Below are positions 54,835 to 64,000 of a stretch of DNA of 64,000 bases, one piece after another. The notes beneath the pieces were generated by a model. That model was given only the letters and a program-made list of their open reading frames with translations. It searched no databases and was not told where the DNA came from. Where the stretch lies: contig NZ_BMRM01000003.1 of NCBI RefSeq assembly GCF_014648635.1, positions 372,001 to 436,000 of the forward strand, read 5' to 3'. Source of the stretch: Streptomyces cinerochromogenes (lineage in GTDB: Bacteria; Actinomycetota; Actinomycetes; Streptomycetales; Streptomycetaceae). Position 1 is the first letter of the stretch. Each line of letters opens with the position of its first letter. The translations under genes were made by a program, and so were the position numbers.

Positions 54835-56222
54835 CGTGCCGTCTCCCGCGGCGAGGCGTGGGCGTCGAGCAGGTCGGCCGGGAGCATGCCCAACTGGCTG
54901 CGCTGCAGGGTCAGCAGCACCTCCCAGGCACGGTCCAGGGAGTCGCCCAGCGAGCGGTCCTCGGTGGTGCCCTGTTCGAGGAATCGGTGCCGGAAGACGT
55001 CCTCCAGGTCCAGGTGGCGCAGATCGGTCGGGCTGAGCGCCGACCGGCCGATCAGGTCGGCCAGCTCCCGCACCTGCCGGGACCGGGCCAGCGCGGCGAT
55101 CAACTGCGCGGCGACGGCAGGGTGGTCCGCGCGGGTCCGCCCCGCCCCGGTGCCCTTGCGCATCAGACGCGACAGCGAGGCCAGCGGATCCACGGGCGGG
55201 TACGTGCCCGCCGCCTGCACGTCGCCGGACAGCACGATCTGCCCTTCGGTGATGTAACCGGTGAGATCGGGGACGGGGTGGGTGATGTCACCCGCGGGCA
55301 TGGTGAGCACCGGCAGGACGGTCACCGATCCCGGCCGGCCCCTGATGCGACCGCAGCGCTCGTAGAGGGAGGCCAGATCGCTGTAGAGGTAACCGGGGTA
55401 GGCGCGGCGGGCCGGTATCTCACCGCGCGCGGCGGACACCTCGCGCAGCGCCTCCGAGTAGGCCGTCATGTCGGTCATGACCACCAGGACGTGACGGCCC
55501 ACGGCGAACGCCAGGTGCTCGGCGACGGTCAGGGCGAGTCGCGGGGTGAGCAGCCGTTCGATCACCGGGTCGTCGGCCGTGTTGAGGAACAGGACCAGTT
55601 CCCGCGCGGCCGAGCGCGCCGCCAGCCCGTCACGGACGAACGCCGCGTCGGTGTGGGTGAGCCCCATGCCGGCGAACACGACGGCGAACGGCTCACCCGC
55701 GCACGTCGCCTGCGCCGCGATCTGCACGGCCAGTTCCAGGTGCGGCAGGCCGGCCGCCGAGAACACCGGCAGCTTCTGGCCCCGCACCAGCGTGGTGAGC
55801 ACGTCCACCGCGGTCACGCCGGTGAGGACCGCCTCGTTCGGCGGTTCCCGGCGCACCGGGTTGATCGGCGCGCCACCGACGTCCGCGTACGACCCGCCCA
55901 GCACCGGAGGCCCGCCGTCGGCCGGTTCGCCCCTGCCGTCGCACACCCGGCCCAGCCACCCGGTACCGACCGGGATCCGCAGAGGTGTGCCCGAGAAGAC
56001 CACGCGGGTGCCGCTGCGGTTCATGCCGGACGTGCCCTGAAGGACCTGCACCACGGCCACGTCGCGGTCCACTTCGAGTACCAGGCCGTGTCGTCGTCCC
56101 CCCGAGTCGAGGGCGATCGTGGCGAACTCGTCCCAGCCGACCCCGCTCACCCCCTCGACGAACAGCAGCGGGCCGCGCAGGTCCCGAACCCCCGTGTACT
56201 CGATGCCCGCGCCACCGGTCAT
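54831..56222 (-). CDS. V/A-type ATPase subunit B
   Basis: This is a 463-residue regulatory (non-catalytic) B subunit. The beta-barrel start is IEYTGVRDLRGPLLFVEGVSGVGWDEF. The nucleotide domain has GQKLPVFSAAGLPHLELAVQIAAQA, where a Walker A lysine is absent as expected for B, then VFAGMGLTHTDAAFVRDGL. YPGYLYSDLASLYERCGRIRGRPGSVTVLPVLTMPAGDITHPVPDLTGYITEGQIVLSGD is strongly conserved. The ATG at 56222 overlaps the A-subunit stop. With A it forms the alternating hexameric head. Confidence 0.93.
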   Translation of the reverse strand: MTGGAGIEYTGVRDLRGPLLFVEGVSGVGWDEFATIALDSGGRRHGLVLEVDRDVAVVQVLQGTSGMNRSGTRVVFSGTPLRIPVGTGWLGRVCDGRGEPADGGPPVLGGSYADVGGAPINPVRREPPNEAVLTGVTAVDVLTTLVRGQKLPVFSAAGLPHLELAVQIAAQATCAGEPFAVVFAGMGLTHTDAAFVRDGLAARSAARELVLFLNTADDPVIERLLTPRLALTVAEHLAFAVGRHVLVVMTDMTAYSEALREVSAARGEIPARRAYPGYLYSDLASLYERCGRIRGRPGSVTVLPVLTMPAGDITHPVPDLTGYITEGQIVLSGDVQAAGTYPPVDPLASLSRLMRKGTGAGRTRADHPAVAAQLIAALARSRQVRELADLIGRSALSPTDLRHLDLEDVFRHRFLEQGTTEDRSLGDSLDRAWEVLLTLQRSQLGMLPADLLDAHASPRETAR

Positions 56223-58144
56223 GCCGCCTCCGCCAGCCGGGCGAGCACGGTGTCCCGGGCCGCGACCACCGGTGCGGTCTCCGCAGGACCCGCCGTCTCG
56301 CGCGCCCGCAGCAGCGGGGTGAAGTCGACCGCCTCGACGGCCTCCGCCTCGACGCCCGAGTCGACCAGCTCCAGACAGCGGTCGACGACCGTCACCACGG
56401 CTTCCACGAGGGCCGCCGTCTTCTCGGGGGCACTGTAGGCGTCCGCCGGGGACAACGCGCTCTGCTGGATCACGGCCTCGCGCAGCAGCCGCCCGGCGAG
56501 CACACTGATCCGTTCCCGGGGAGGCAGCGCCGTGATCCCGACCAGTTCCACGAGGTCGGCCAGCCGGTCCGCCTCCGCCAGTTGCCGTGCCACCCGGCCG
56601 CGCCGCTCGGCCCACTCGGGCTCACCGGCCCGCGCGTACGCCGCGGCCAGCGCGGGGGCGTCCCGGGAGAAGGACTCCGACCAGGACACGGCCGGATAGT
56701 GCCGGGCGTAGGCGAGATCGCGGTCCAGGCTCCACAGGCAGCGTACGAACCGCTCGGTGTGGGCGGTGACGGGCTCGGTGCGGTCACCGCCCGGCGGGGA
56801 CACGGCACCGATCACCGTCACGGAGCCGCTCGCGCCACCGAGAGTGCGCACGGCGGCGCCCCGCTCGTAGAACGCGGCGAGCCGGGAGGCCAGCCCGGCC
56901 GGATAGCCCTCCTCGGCGGGGAGTTCGCCCATGCGCGAGGCGAACTCGCGCAGCGCCTCGGCCCAGCGGGAAGTCGAGTCGGCGATCAGGACGACGTCCA
57001 GGCCCATGTCGCGGAAGTACTCCGCGACCGTCGCACCCGTGTGCACACTGGCCTCGCGGGCCATCATCGGCATGTTCGAGGTGTTCGCGATCGTCACCGT
57101 CCGCTCCGCCAGACGGCCACCGCTGCGCGGATCGGTCAGCTCCGCCAACTCCTCGATGACGTCCGCCATCTCGTTGCCGCGCTCGCCGCAGCCGACGTAG
57201 ACGATCACATCGGCGTCACACCACTTGGCGATCTGCTGGAGCAGCATCGTCTTCCCGGTGCCGAAGCCGCCGGGAACGGCGACCGTGCTGCCGCGAGCCA
57301 CCGGGAACAGCAGGTCGACGGCCCGCTGGCCGGTCGTCAGGGGCACGTCGCCCGGGAGCCGCCGCGCGACGGGGCGCGGCCTGCGCACCGGCCAGAGCTG
57401 CGCCATCCGCACCGCCTCACCGCCCACCACGGCGAGTACGGCATCCGCGCGGTACTCGCCCGCCGCCGCGACGCCGGTCGCCCTGCCCGACCTTCCCGGA
57501 GGCACCAGGAGCCGCAGCGGCACCCTCGCGCCGATCTCGCCCAGGACGTCTCCGGCCGCGACCTCCGTGCCCTCAGCCGCTCGCGGTGTGAACACCCAGG
57601 TACGCCGGTCCACGTCACCGGCCGACGGTTCGACTGCCGTGAGGAGGTCGCCGGCCCTGTGCAGAGGCCGCAGCAGGCCGTCGAAGACACCGCCGAGCAG
57701 GTCGGGTGCCAGCCGTACCGACAGCGGGTGACCCTGGAGTTCCGCGGGATGGCCCGGGGCCAGGGCGCCGGTGTACTCGTACGCCTGGACGGTGGCCGCG
57801 TCGCCGTGGATGGCGACCACCTCGCCCGGCAGCCGGGCGGCGCCCAGCACGACCAGGTCGTGCATGGCGGCCGTGGACGGGCAGGTGATCTCCACGAGGG
57901 GGCCGGCGACCCGAAGGACCCGCGGCCGGTCCGCGCCGTCCCCCGGGCCGCCGTACCCGGGCCGGGGGAGGGTGCTTTCGTGCGGTGCGGGGTTGTCGTG
58001 CGCGGCCGGGGGGAGGGTGTCTTCGTCCGGTGCGGGGTTGTCGTGCCGGGCCTGGGCGAGCGTGCTTTCGTCCGGTGCGGGGTTGTCGTGCGCGGCCGGG
58101 GCGAGGGTGTCTTCGTCCGGTGCGGGGTTGCCCGGTGTCGTCAT
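56219..58144 (-). CDS. V/A-type ATPase catalytic subunit A with N-terminal repeat extension
   Basis: This is a 641-residue catalytic subunit. Residues 1-60 are an extra segment of four about-15-residue repeats (DNPAPDESTLAQARH and variants), not part of known A subunits. The usual beta-barrel begins near 73 (RVLRVAGPLVEITCP). The Walker A is PGGFGTGKTML around residue 295. YVGCGERGNEMADVIEEL, VLIADSTSRWAEALREFASRMGELPAEEGYP and SPPGGDRTEPVT are all canonical. The ATG at 58144 overlaps the E stop (ATGA) and sets the length; no later start has a better context. The bulge region is present, so it is V/A-type and not F-type. Confidence 0.93.
   Translation of the reverse strand: MTTPGNPAPDEDTLAPAAHDNPAPDESTLAQARHDNPAPDEDTLPPAAHDNPAPHESTLPRPGYGGPGDGADRPRVLRVAGPLVEITCPSTAAMHDLVVLGAARLPGEVVAIHGDAATVQAYEYTGALAPGHPAELQGHPLSVRLAPDLLGGVFDGLLRPLHRAGDLLTAVEPSAGDVDRRTWVFTPRAAEGTEVAAGDVLGEIGARVPLRLLVPPGRSGRATGVAAAGEYRADAVLAVVGGEAVRMAQLWPVRRPRPVARRLPGDVPLTTGQRAVDLLFPVARGSTVAVPGGFGTGKTMLLQQIAKWCDADVIVYVGCGERGNEMADVIEELAELTDPRSGGRLAERTVTIANTSNMPMMAREASVHTGATVAEYFRDMGLDVVLIADSTSRWAEALREFASRMGELPAEEGYPAGLASRLAAFYERGAAVRTLGGASGSVTVIGAVSPPGGDRTEPVTAHTERFVRCLWSLDRDLAYARHYPAVSWSESFSRDAPALAAAYARAGEPEWAERRGRVARQLAEADRLADLVELVGITALPPRERISVLAGRLLREAVIQQSALSPADAYSAPEKTAALVEAVVTVVDRCLELVDSGVEAEAVEAVDFTPLLRARETAGPAETAPVVAARDTVLARLAEAA
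57971..58130. repeat. 45-bp in-frame tandem repeat in the A-subunit gene
   Basis: Units begin at 57971, 58016, 58061 and 58106 (the last about 25 bp long), each starting with a variant of GGTGTCTTCGTCCGGTGCGG on the plus strand. Being multiples of 3, they preserve the frame and give Asp-Asn-Pro-Ala-Pro-Asp repeats at the protein N-terminus. Confidence 0.85.
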
Positions 58145-58646
58145 TCCGGCCTCCACAGCGACTCGGCGCGGACACCCAGGCGGTCGAGGGCGCGGTCGGC
58201 GAGGGCGTCCGCCGACAGGTCGACCCGGCGGCCGGGCACCCCGGCCGTCACCCCGCCGTCCGCGAGGGGCGTGACCGCCGCTCCCGGACCCAGCAGATCC
58301 CGTGCCACCCCGGCGAGACGCACCCGTGCCGAGGTGTCCTCTTCGAGCGCCCGCCGCACACCCGCGCGGATCGCCGCCCTGAGGGCCGCGTACACCTCGG
58401 CACGAGCTGCGAGTTCCACCGCCCAGGCGTCCTGGAGCGCTCGCACGCGTACCCGGGCCGCTCCGGCCGCGCCGTCGGACCCGCCGAGATCCCGGGCCCG
58501 CGCCAGCACCTCCTCCGCCGCGGCGCGGGCCGATCGCAGGGTGTCGTCCGCATCGGCCCGCGCGCGCTCCCGCATGGCGTCGGCCGAGGCCCGTGCCGCG
58601 CGCAACAACGCGGCACGAACGGGATCCAGCCCGTCGGAACCGGCGA

Positions 58647-58650
<4 letters not shown>
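58141..58650 (-). CDS. V/A-type ATPase subunit E
   Basis: This is a 169-residue peripheral-stalk subunit. The N-terminal half is a long Ala/Arg-rich helix (AALLRAARASADAMRERARADADDTLRSARAAAEEVLARA) and the C-terminal half a compact alpha/beta domain (GVTAGVPGRRVDLSADALADRALDRLG), the standard layout for E. GTG start at 58650 overlaps the F stop. It is slightly shorter than archaeal homologues (about 190 residues). The assignment rests on architecture and operon position. Confidence 0.8.
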
Positions 58651-60709
<2,059 letters not shown>

Positions 60710-60723
<14 letters not shown>

Positions 60724-61639
60724 CGAACTCCTCCCCGGGCCGTCCGCCGCGCGCCGCCGACCCGAGCGCCGCCCGCACCCGCCACGCGTCCACGGACAGC
60801 ACCGCCACCGCGCCGACGACCACGCGGGGCCCGTATCCGGCCTCACGCAGCAGTGCCGCGCCGTCCGTCTGTACCGTGCGCCACCAGCGGGCCTCGGCCC
60901 GCCAGAGGTCACCCGGCTCCTCCACACCCTCGAGGGCCCAACGTGCCGCTGCGGGCAGCAGGTCGCGGAACTCGTGATAGCCGGCGGCCGCGGGTGCTCG
61001 TGCGCCGAGCAGCCGTGCCGCGTCGCGCAGCACGGGTGCCGTCAGGGAGCGATGGTGTACGAACAGTTCGCGCGCCGCCAACAGGACGGCGCGTCCCTGG
61101 GCCCAGCGACGCGCGGGCGGTACGGCGTCGGCGGTGCGGCGCGCGGCGGCCATCCGCATGCCGGTGACCAGGGCCCACGGCGTGTCACCGCCCGGGTCGC
61201 CCCACGGCGAGGCCGCGAGCGCCGCCCGCGTCTGAGCGGGTGTCCCGGCGCGTTCCAGACTGCGCCAGGCGGTCTCCAGCGAGCCGAGCCGGTAGGGCTC
61301 CGACACCTCCGCGCGGCGATTCTCCGGTACCGGGAACCGGGAGACCACGTTGGCGATCTCGAAACCGGCGGCGAGCGGAACCAGCAGGCGGACGCCGCCC
61401 GGGGGCAGCCAGCCGGCCAGCACCCTCAGATGCCACAGCAGGGTGCCGGACACGGCGCGCTGGGCCCGGCGCAGGTCGGTCGCCGTCCGCGTGTACCGGG
61501 AGTACGGCGTGGCCGCCAGAAGGCGCAGCGCGTCGCCGAGCGTCGGACCACGCGCGACGTCACGTGCCCCCTCGGCGCCCGGACACCGGCCGACCAGGGC
61601 TTTCGCGCGCACCGACCCGGCGACCCACCCGGCACTCAT
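60710..61639 (-). CDS. V/A-type ATPase subunit C
   Basis: This is a 309-residue helical protein. Residues 30-120 (GPTLGDALRLLAATPYSRYT ... GTLLWHLRVLAGWLPPGGVRLLVPLAAGFEIANVVSRF) match the subunit C/d pattern, and the YRLGSLETAWRSL and late WRVRAALGSAARGG segments agree. It caps the rotor, linking D/F to the K ring. ATG at 61639 overlaps the H-gene stop by 4 bp. Family similarity is weaker than for A, B or I, so the assignment also relies on position. Confidence 0.8.
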
Positions 61640-62082
61640 GGTCCTTGTGGTCCTTGCCGCTCTCCGGCCGTCAGGCCCAGGGCGTCGGCCACCGCCCCAT
61701 CCACCAGCTGGGGCGTCCGTTCCGCGGCCCGCTCGCGGATCGCGGCGGCCGCGCGGTCCGAGGCGGCGCGGAGAGCGTCGGCCTCCTGCCTCGCCTCCCG
61801 GAGGAGGGGGGCCGCGGCCTGTCGGCGGACCTCGGGTGCTCGCCTCCGCGCCGCCTCGACGAGCAGTGCCGCCTCGCGCGCGGCGTCCTGCCGGAGAGCG
61901 TCGGCCGCCTCCTCCCCGGCGGCCCGGATGCGTGCCGCCTCCCGCTGAGCCTCCGCCAGCCGGGCGAGAGCCGGCTCCAGCTCCGCGGTGCGTTCGGCCG
62001 TACGGTCGGCGGGGACGCCGGCGGCGGACGCTCCCGGCGTCCCCGCCGGACGGAACCGTTCCAGGAAGTCCCGCAAGCTCAT
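61636..62082 (-). CDS. V/A-type ATPase subunit H/G (peripheral stalk)
   Basis: This is a 148-residue Ala/Arg/Glu-rich coiled-coil protein. MSLRDFLERFRPAGTPGA is followed by a long heptad-patterned helix (ALARLAEAQREAARIRAAGEEAADALRQDAAREAALLVEAARRRAPEVRRQ), typical of the H/G stalk that pairs with subunit E. It is the first gene of the operon. ATG at 62082 has AGGAGG 8 nt upstream; longer starts lack one. Function inferred from structure and position. Confidence 0.8.
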   Translation of the reverse strand: MSLRDFLERFRPAGTPGASAAGVPADRTAERTAELEPALARLAEAQREAARIRAAGEEAADALRQDAAREAALLVEAARRRAPEVRRQAAAPLLREARQEADALRAASDRAAAAIRERAAERTPQLVDGAVADALGLTAGERQGPQGP

Positions 62083-62170
62083 CGGCGGCCTCCTGCCGAT
62101 CGGCTGCTCCTCCAGTCTCACCGTTGCCGCTCCGGCCCGCACCGGATAGGGCCGTCACGCCGTTCGTGCA

Positions 62171-62184
62171 GGGCCGTTCGGCTC
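62171..62184. promoter_or_regulatory. dyad GGGCCG-TT-CGGCTC between ATPase operon and CBS gene
   Basis: GGGCCGTTCGGCTC lies in the 167-bp divergent region, 66 bp from the CBS start and 89 bp from the ATPase operon start. It shares 11 of 14 positions with the motif at 53927-53940, including the first ten bases. Confidence 0.4.
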
Positions 62185-62249
62185 TAGGCACGGGGTGCGA
62201 GGGCGCAAGACTGGGACGGTAGGCAACCCGACGGATGCAGGAGGCCGCC

Positions 62250-63113
62250 GTGAACGAGCACGAGAACCTCTCCGTGGGGGCCGACGCCCGGCGGAACGTG
62301 CCCGCACGCCCCTGGAGCCCCGGTGAGACGACGCGGCAGGACACGCTGCTCCGCTACCTCGGTGCCGTGGCCACCGCCGCGGCCAAGCACGCGGGCCCGG
62401 AAGCGCAGGCCCCGTCCTCCCCCGTGAGCACCGCGGCCCTCCCTGCTCCGCCGCCCGCACCCCCGCCCGAACGCGCACTGCCCCTGGTGCGGGACGTGAT
62501 GGACGTGCCGGCCGCGTCGGTGCGCGAGAGCCTGTCCTACCGTGACATCGCCCGCTTGCTGGCACGCGAGCACGCGGGGGCGCTCCCCGTCGTGGACGCG
62601 GAGGACCACGTGATCGGCGTCGTGTCGGAGTCCGACCTGCTGGCCAAGGTGGCCTTCGAGGCGTCCGGTCACCGGCCCGGGCCGATCGGCAGACTGCGCG
62701 AGCGCCGGATCCACGGCAAGGCCCGTGGGGACACGGCCGCCGACCTGATGACGAGTCCTGCGATCACGGTCCTGCCGGGCGCGACGGTGGCCGAGGCCGC
62801 CTGGCTCGCCGCGCTGTCCAGGCTGAAGCGGATGCCCGTCACCGACCACGGGGGCCGCCTGGTGGGCATGGTGGGCCGGGACGCGCTGCTGCAGGCGCTC
62901 ATCAGGGACGACGACGGTATCCGCGCGGAGGTCGAGGCCATGATCCAGGCCTGCTGCCCACCGGCCGAGCGGGACACCGTCACCGCGGCCGTGCATGACG
63001 GCATCGTGGAGCTGACCGGGCGGATGCCCTCGGCGTCAGTGGCCCGGCTGGTGGCGGAGGTCGAGGCGATCGCCGACGTCGTCGAGGTGAAGAACCTGCT
63101 CACCGCCGCCTGA
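62250..63113 (+). CDS. CBS-pair protein with C-terminal BON domain
   Basis: This is a 287-residue protein. After a roughly 70-residue disordered leader come two CBS motifs (RDVMDVPAASVRESLSYRDIARLLAREHAGALPVVD and DLMTSPAITVLPGATVAEAAWLAALSRLKRMPVTD). A BON domain follows (IRAEVEAMIQACCPPAERDTVTAAVHDGIVELTGRM...VVEVKNLL). CBS pairs bind adenosine nucleotides and BON domains bind membranes or other macromolecules; such proteins are often induced in dormancy-type regulons. The GTG at 62250 is chosen for the AGGAGG 5 nt upstream. It is divergent from the ATPase operon, so a shared promoter region may coordinate an energy sensor with the pump. Confidence 0.88.
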   Translation: MNEHENLSVGADARRNVPARPWSPGETTRQDTLLRYLGAVATAAAKHAGPEAQAPSSPVSTAALPAPPPAPPPERALPLVRDVMDVPAASVRESLSYRDIARLLAREHAGALPVVDAEDHVIGVVSESDLLAKVAFEASGHRPGPIGRLRERRIHGKARGDTAADLMTSPAITVLPGATVAEAAWLAALSRLKRMPVTDHGGRLVGMVGRDALLQALIRDDDGIRAEVEAMIQACCPPAERDTVTAAVHDGIVELTGRMPSASVARLVAEVEAIADVVEVKNLLTAA

Positions 63114-63222
63114 CACCGCGTCGACTCACCGCCGCCTGACGCTGCGGCACAGCTTCTTGCCGCTCTCCCGGCTGGCCGGACCGCCCCGCGCAGCGTGAGG
63201 ATGTCACGTTTCCGGGGCGGGA

Positions 63223-63297
63223 GGCCGACTGGCGGCGGCCGACTGGCGGCGGCCGACTGGCGGCGGGAGCCCGGCCGGTGGCGGGAGCCCGGCCGGC
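63223..63297. repeat. nested 14-bp and 18-bp tandem repeats
   Basis: Three exact copies of GGCCGACTGGCGGC (63223-63264) run into two copies of GGCGGGAGCCCGGCCGGY (63262-63297). They lie in the non-coding gap after the CBS-BON gene. Confidence 0.75.
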
Positions 63298-63378
63298 CCG
63301 GGTCCCTGGCTCGGCCCGTCCGGGTCCAGAGACGGTGGTCCAGAGACGGGGACGGTACTGACGGCCGGTCGGCGCGCC

Positions 63379-63454
63379 GGGACCGCACGAGTTCCCGGGG
63401 ACCGCACGAGTTCGCCGGGACCGCATGAGTTCGTGGGGACCGCACGAGTTCGCC
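63379..63454. repeat. 19-bp tandem repeat array
   Basis: GGGACCGCACGAGTTC plus a 3-bp variable spacer recurs at 63379, 63398, 63417 and 63436, with one C-to-T change in the third copy; a fifth partial copy starts at 63455. The 63114-63689 gap contains no supportable gene. Confidence 0.8.
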
Positions 63455-63689
63455 GGGACCGCAGGCGGCGCCAGGACCGCAGGCGACGGGTGATCTTCGC
63501 CGGACCGGGCGGTCTTTCGCCGGACCGGGTGGCCGGGCCGGGTGGCCGGCCCGGGTGGTCCTCGCCCGGGAAGCATCGACTTCCCCGCGGTCGCTCACCA
63601 CCTGACGGAGCCGGCCGATCCCTGCCGGAGCCGGCTGGCCGGGGGCGGCCGGCTCCGGGTCCCCGCGGCTGCGGTCGCAGCTCCTCCGG

Positions 63690-64000
63690 TTACCGCGTCC
63701 CGTCCTCGTGAGCGAGGTCGAAATCCACGTCGACCACCCCTTCGACAGCCCTCACCAGCCGTGCGGCCACCGGGACGAGCGCGGTGTCGCGGATCCGCCC
63801 GACGAGCGTCACGACACCGTCGTGCACCTCCACCCGGACCACCGACGACGGCGGCGGGAAGAGGTAGGAGGCGATCTCGCGCCGGACCTCCTCGGCGATG
63901 TCCTCGTCGGCACGCAGGAAGACCTTGAGCAGGTCGGCCCGGCTGACGACGCCCGCCAGCAACCCGGCGTCGTCCACCACCGGCAGCCTCTTGATCCCCT
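63690..64000 (-). CDS. CBS-pair protein with BON domain, partial
   Basis: The 3' end of a second CBS-BON gene is truncated by the window edge at its 5' side. Visible are the end of a CBS domain (IKRLPVVDDAGLLAGVVSRADLLKVFLRADEDIAEEV) and a complete BON domain (EIASYLFPPPSSVVRVEVHDGVVTLVGRIRDTALVPVAARLVRAVEGVVDVDFDL). Domain order matches the gene at 62250, so the two are paralogues arranged convergently around the repeat-rich gap. Stop codon TAA at 63690-63692. Confidence 0.85.
   Translation of the reverse strand, partial: GIKRLPVVDDAGLLAGVVSRADLLKVFLRADEDIAEEVRREIASYLFPPPSSVVRVEVHDGVVTLVGRIRDTALVPVAARLVRAVEGVVDVDFDLAHEDGTR

Noticed and set aside
63379..63454. 19-bp repeat array as a possible CRISPR
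   Set aside because: The units are contiguous with only 3-bp variable positions and no 30-40 bp spacers; no cas genes are nearby.

Overview
The window is chromosomal DNA from a high-GC actinomycete, almost certainly a Streptomyces. Codon third positions are nearly all G/C, GTG (and probably one TTG) starts are common, several genes look leaderless, the secreted hydrolases have Tat/Sec signals, and regulators (MerR, HxlR, ArsR, DeoR, GntR, MarR, TetR, ECF41, SigB-like) are dense. No rRNA, tRNA, CRISPR array or intact mobile element is visible. The many small accessory modules and at least six broken genes suggest a chromosome-arm type region.

Region 1 (about 1-16.3 kb) is a patchwork of small regulator/enzyme pairs and decaying genes. 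It holds a frameshifted PaiB-like gene beside a MerR-peroxiredoxin fusion, a non-heme chloroperoxidase, a two-component flavin monooxygenase/reductase pair, a Tat-exported DUF6605-like lipoprotein, a sedolisin, an imine-reductase-like enzyme with its HxlR regulator, a hydrolase whose nucleophile is Asn instead of Ser, a histidine-kinase fragment, an MFS remnant with an intact MerR regulator, a broken lipase, and an ArsR-SRPBCC/DHFR-like pair. Region 2 (16.3-29.7 kb) holds a small hydrophobic peptide gene, a rifamycin ADP-ribosyltransferase, a polyol-type catabolic cluster (MFS permease, DeoR, two FGGY kinases, histidine phosphatase, 2-hydroxyacid dehydrogenase), a GntR/DUF1648 pair, an IS481-like transposase tail, and a DHA2 efflux pump with its MarR regulator.

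Region 3 (29.7-48 kb) has a secreted CBM32-GH2-like hydrolase with a DUF1996 protein, an ECF41 sigma factor with its oxidoreductase and a recognisable ECF41 promoter, a membrane-anchored NACHT NTPase, a small secreted protein, a SigB-family sigma factor, a second copy of the hydrophobic peptide gene, several TetR/MarR-controlled small genes, and a lower-GC three-gene cassette ending in an HTTM-type membrane protein.

Region 4 (48-64 kb) is the most unusual part. One minus-strand operon encodes an acyl-CoA synthetase, a 2-oxoacid dehydrogenase E1alpha/E1beta/E2 set and a terminal acyl carrier protein, with no E3 in view. Immediately upstream, also on the minus strand, is a complete nine-gene V/A-type ATPase operon (H-C-I-K-F-E-A-B-D) whose catalytic A subunit carries an N-terminal tandem-repeat extension encoded by 45-bp DNA repeats. 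A divergent CBS-BON gene starts at the head of the ATPase operon, and a second CBS-BON gene runs off the window end. Similar dyads (GGGCCG-TT-CGRCYC) lie in front of both operons, hinting at shared control. Together this looks like a module for energy and acyl metabolism under stress or low oxygen, but that role is inference.
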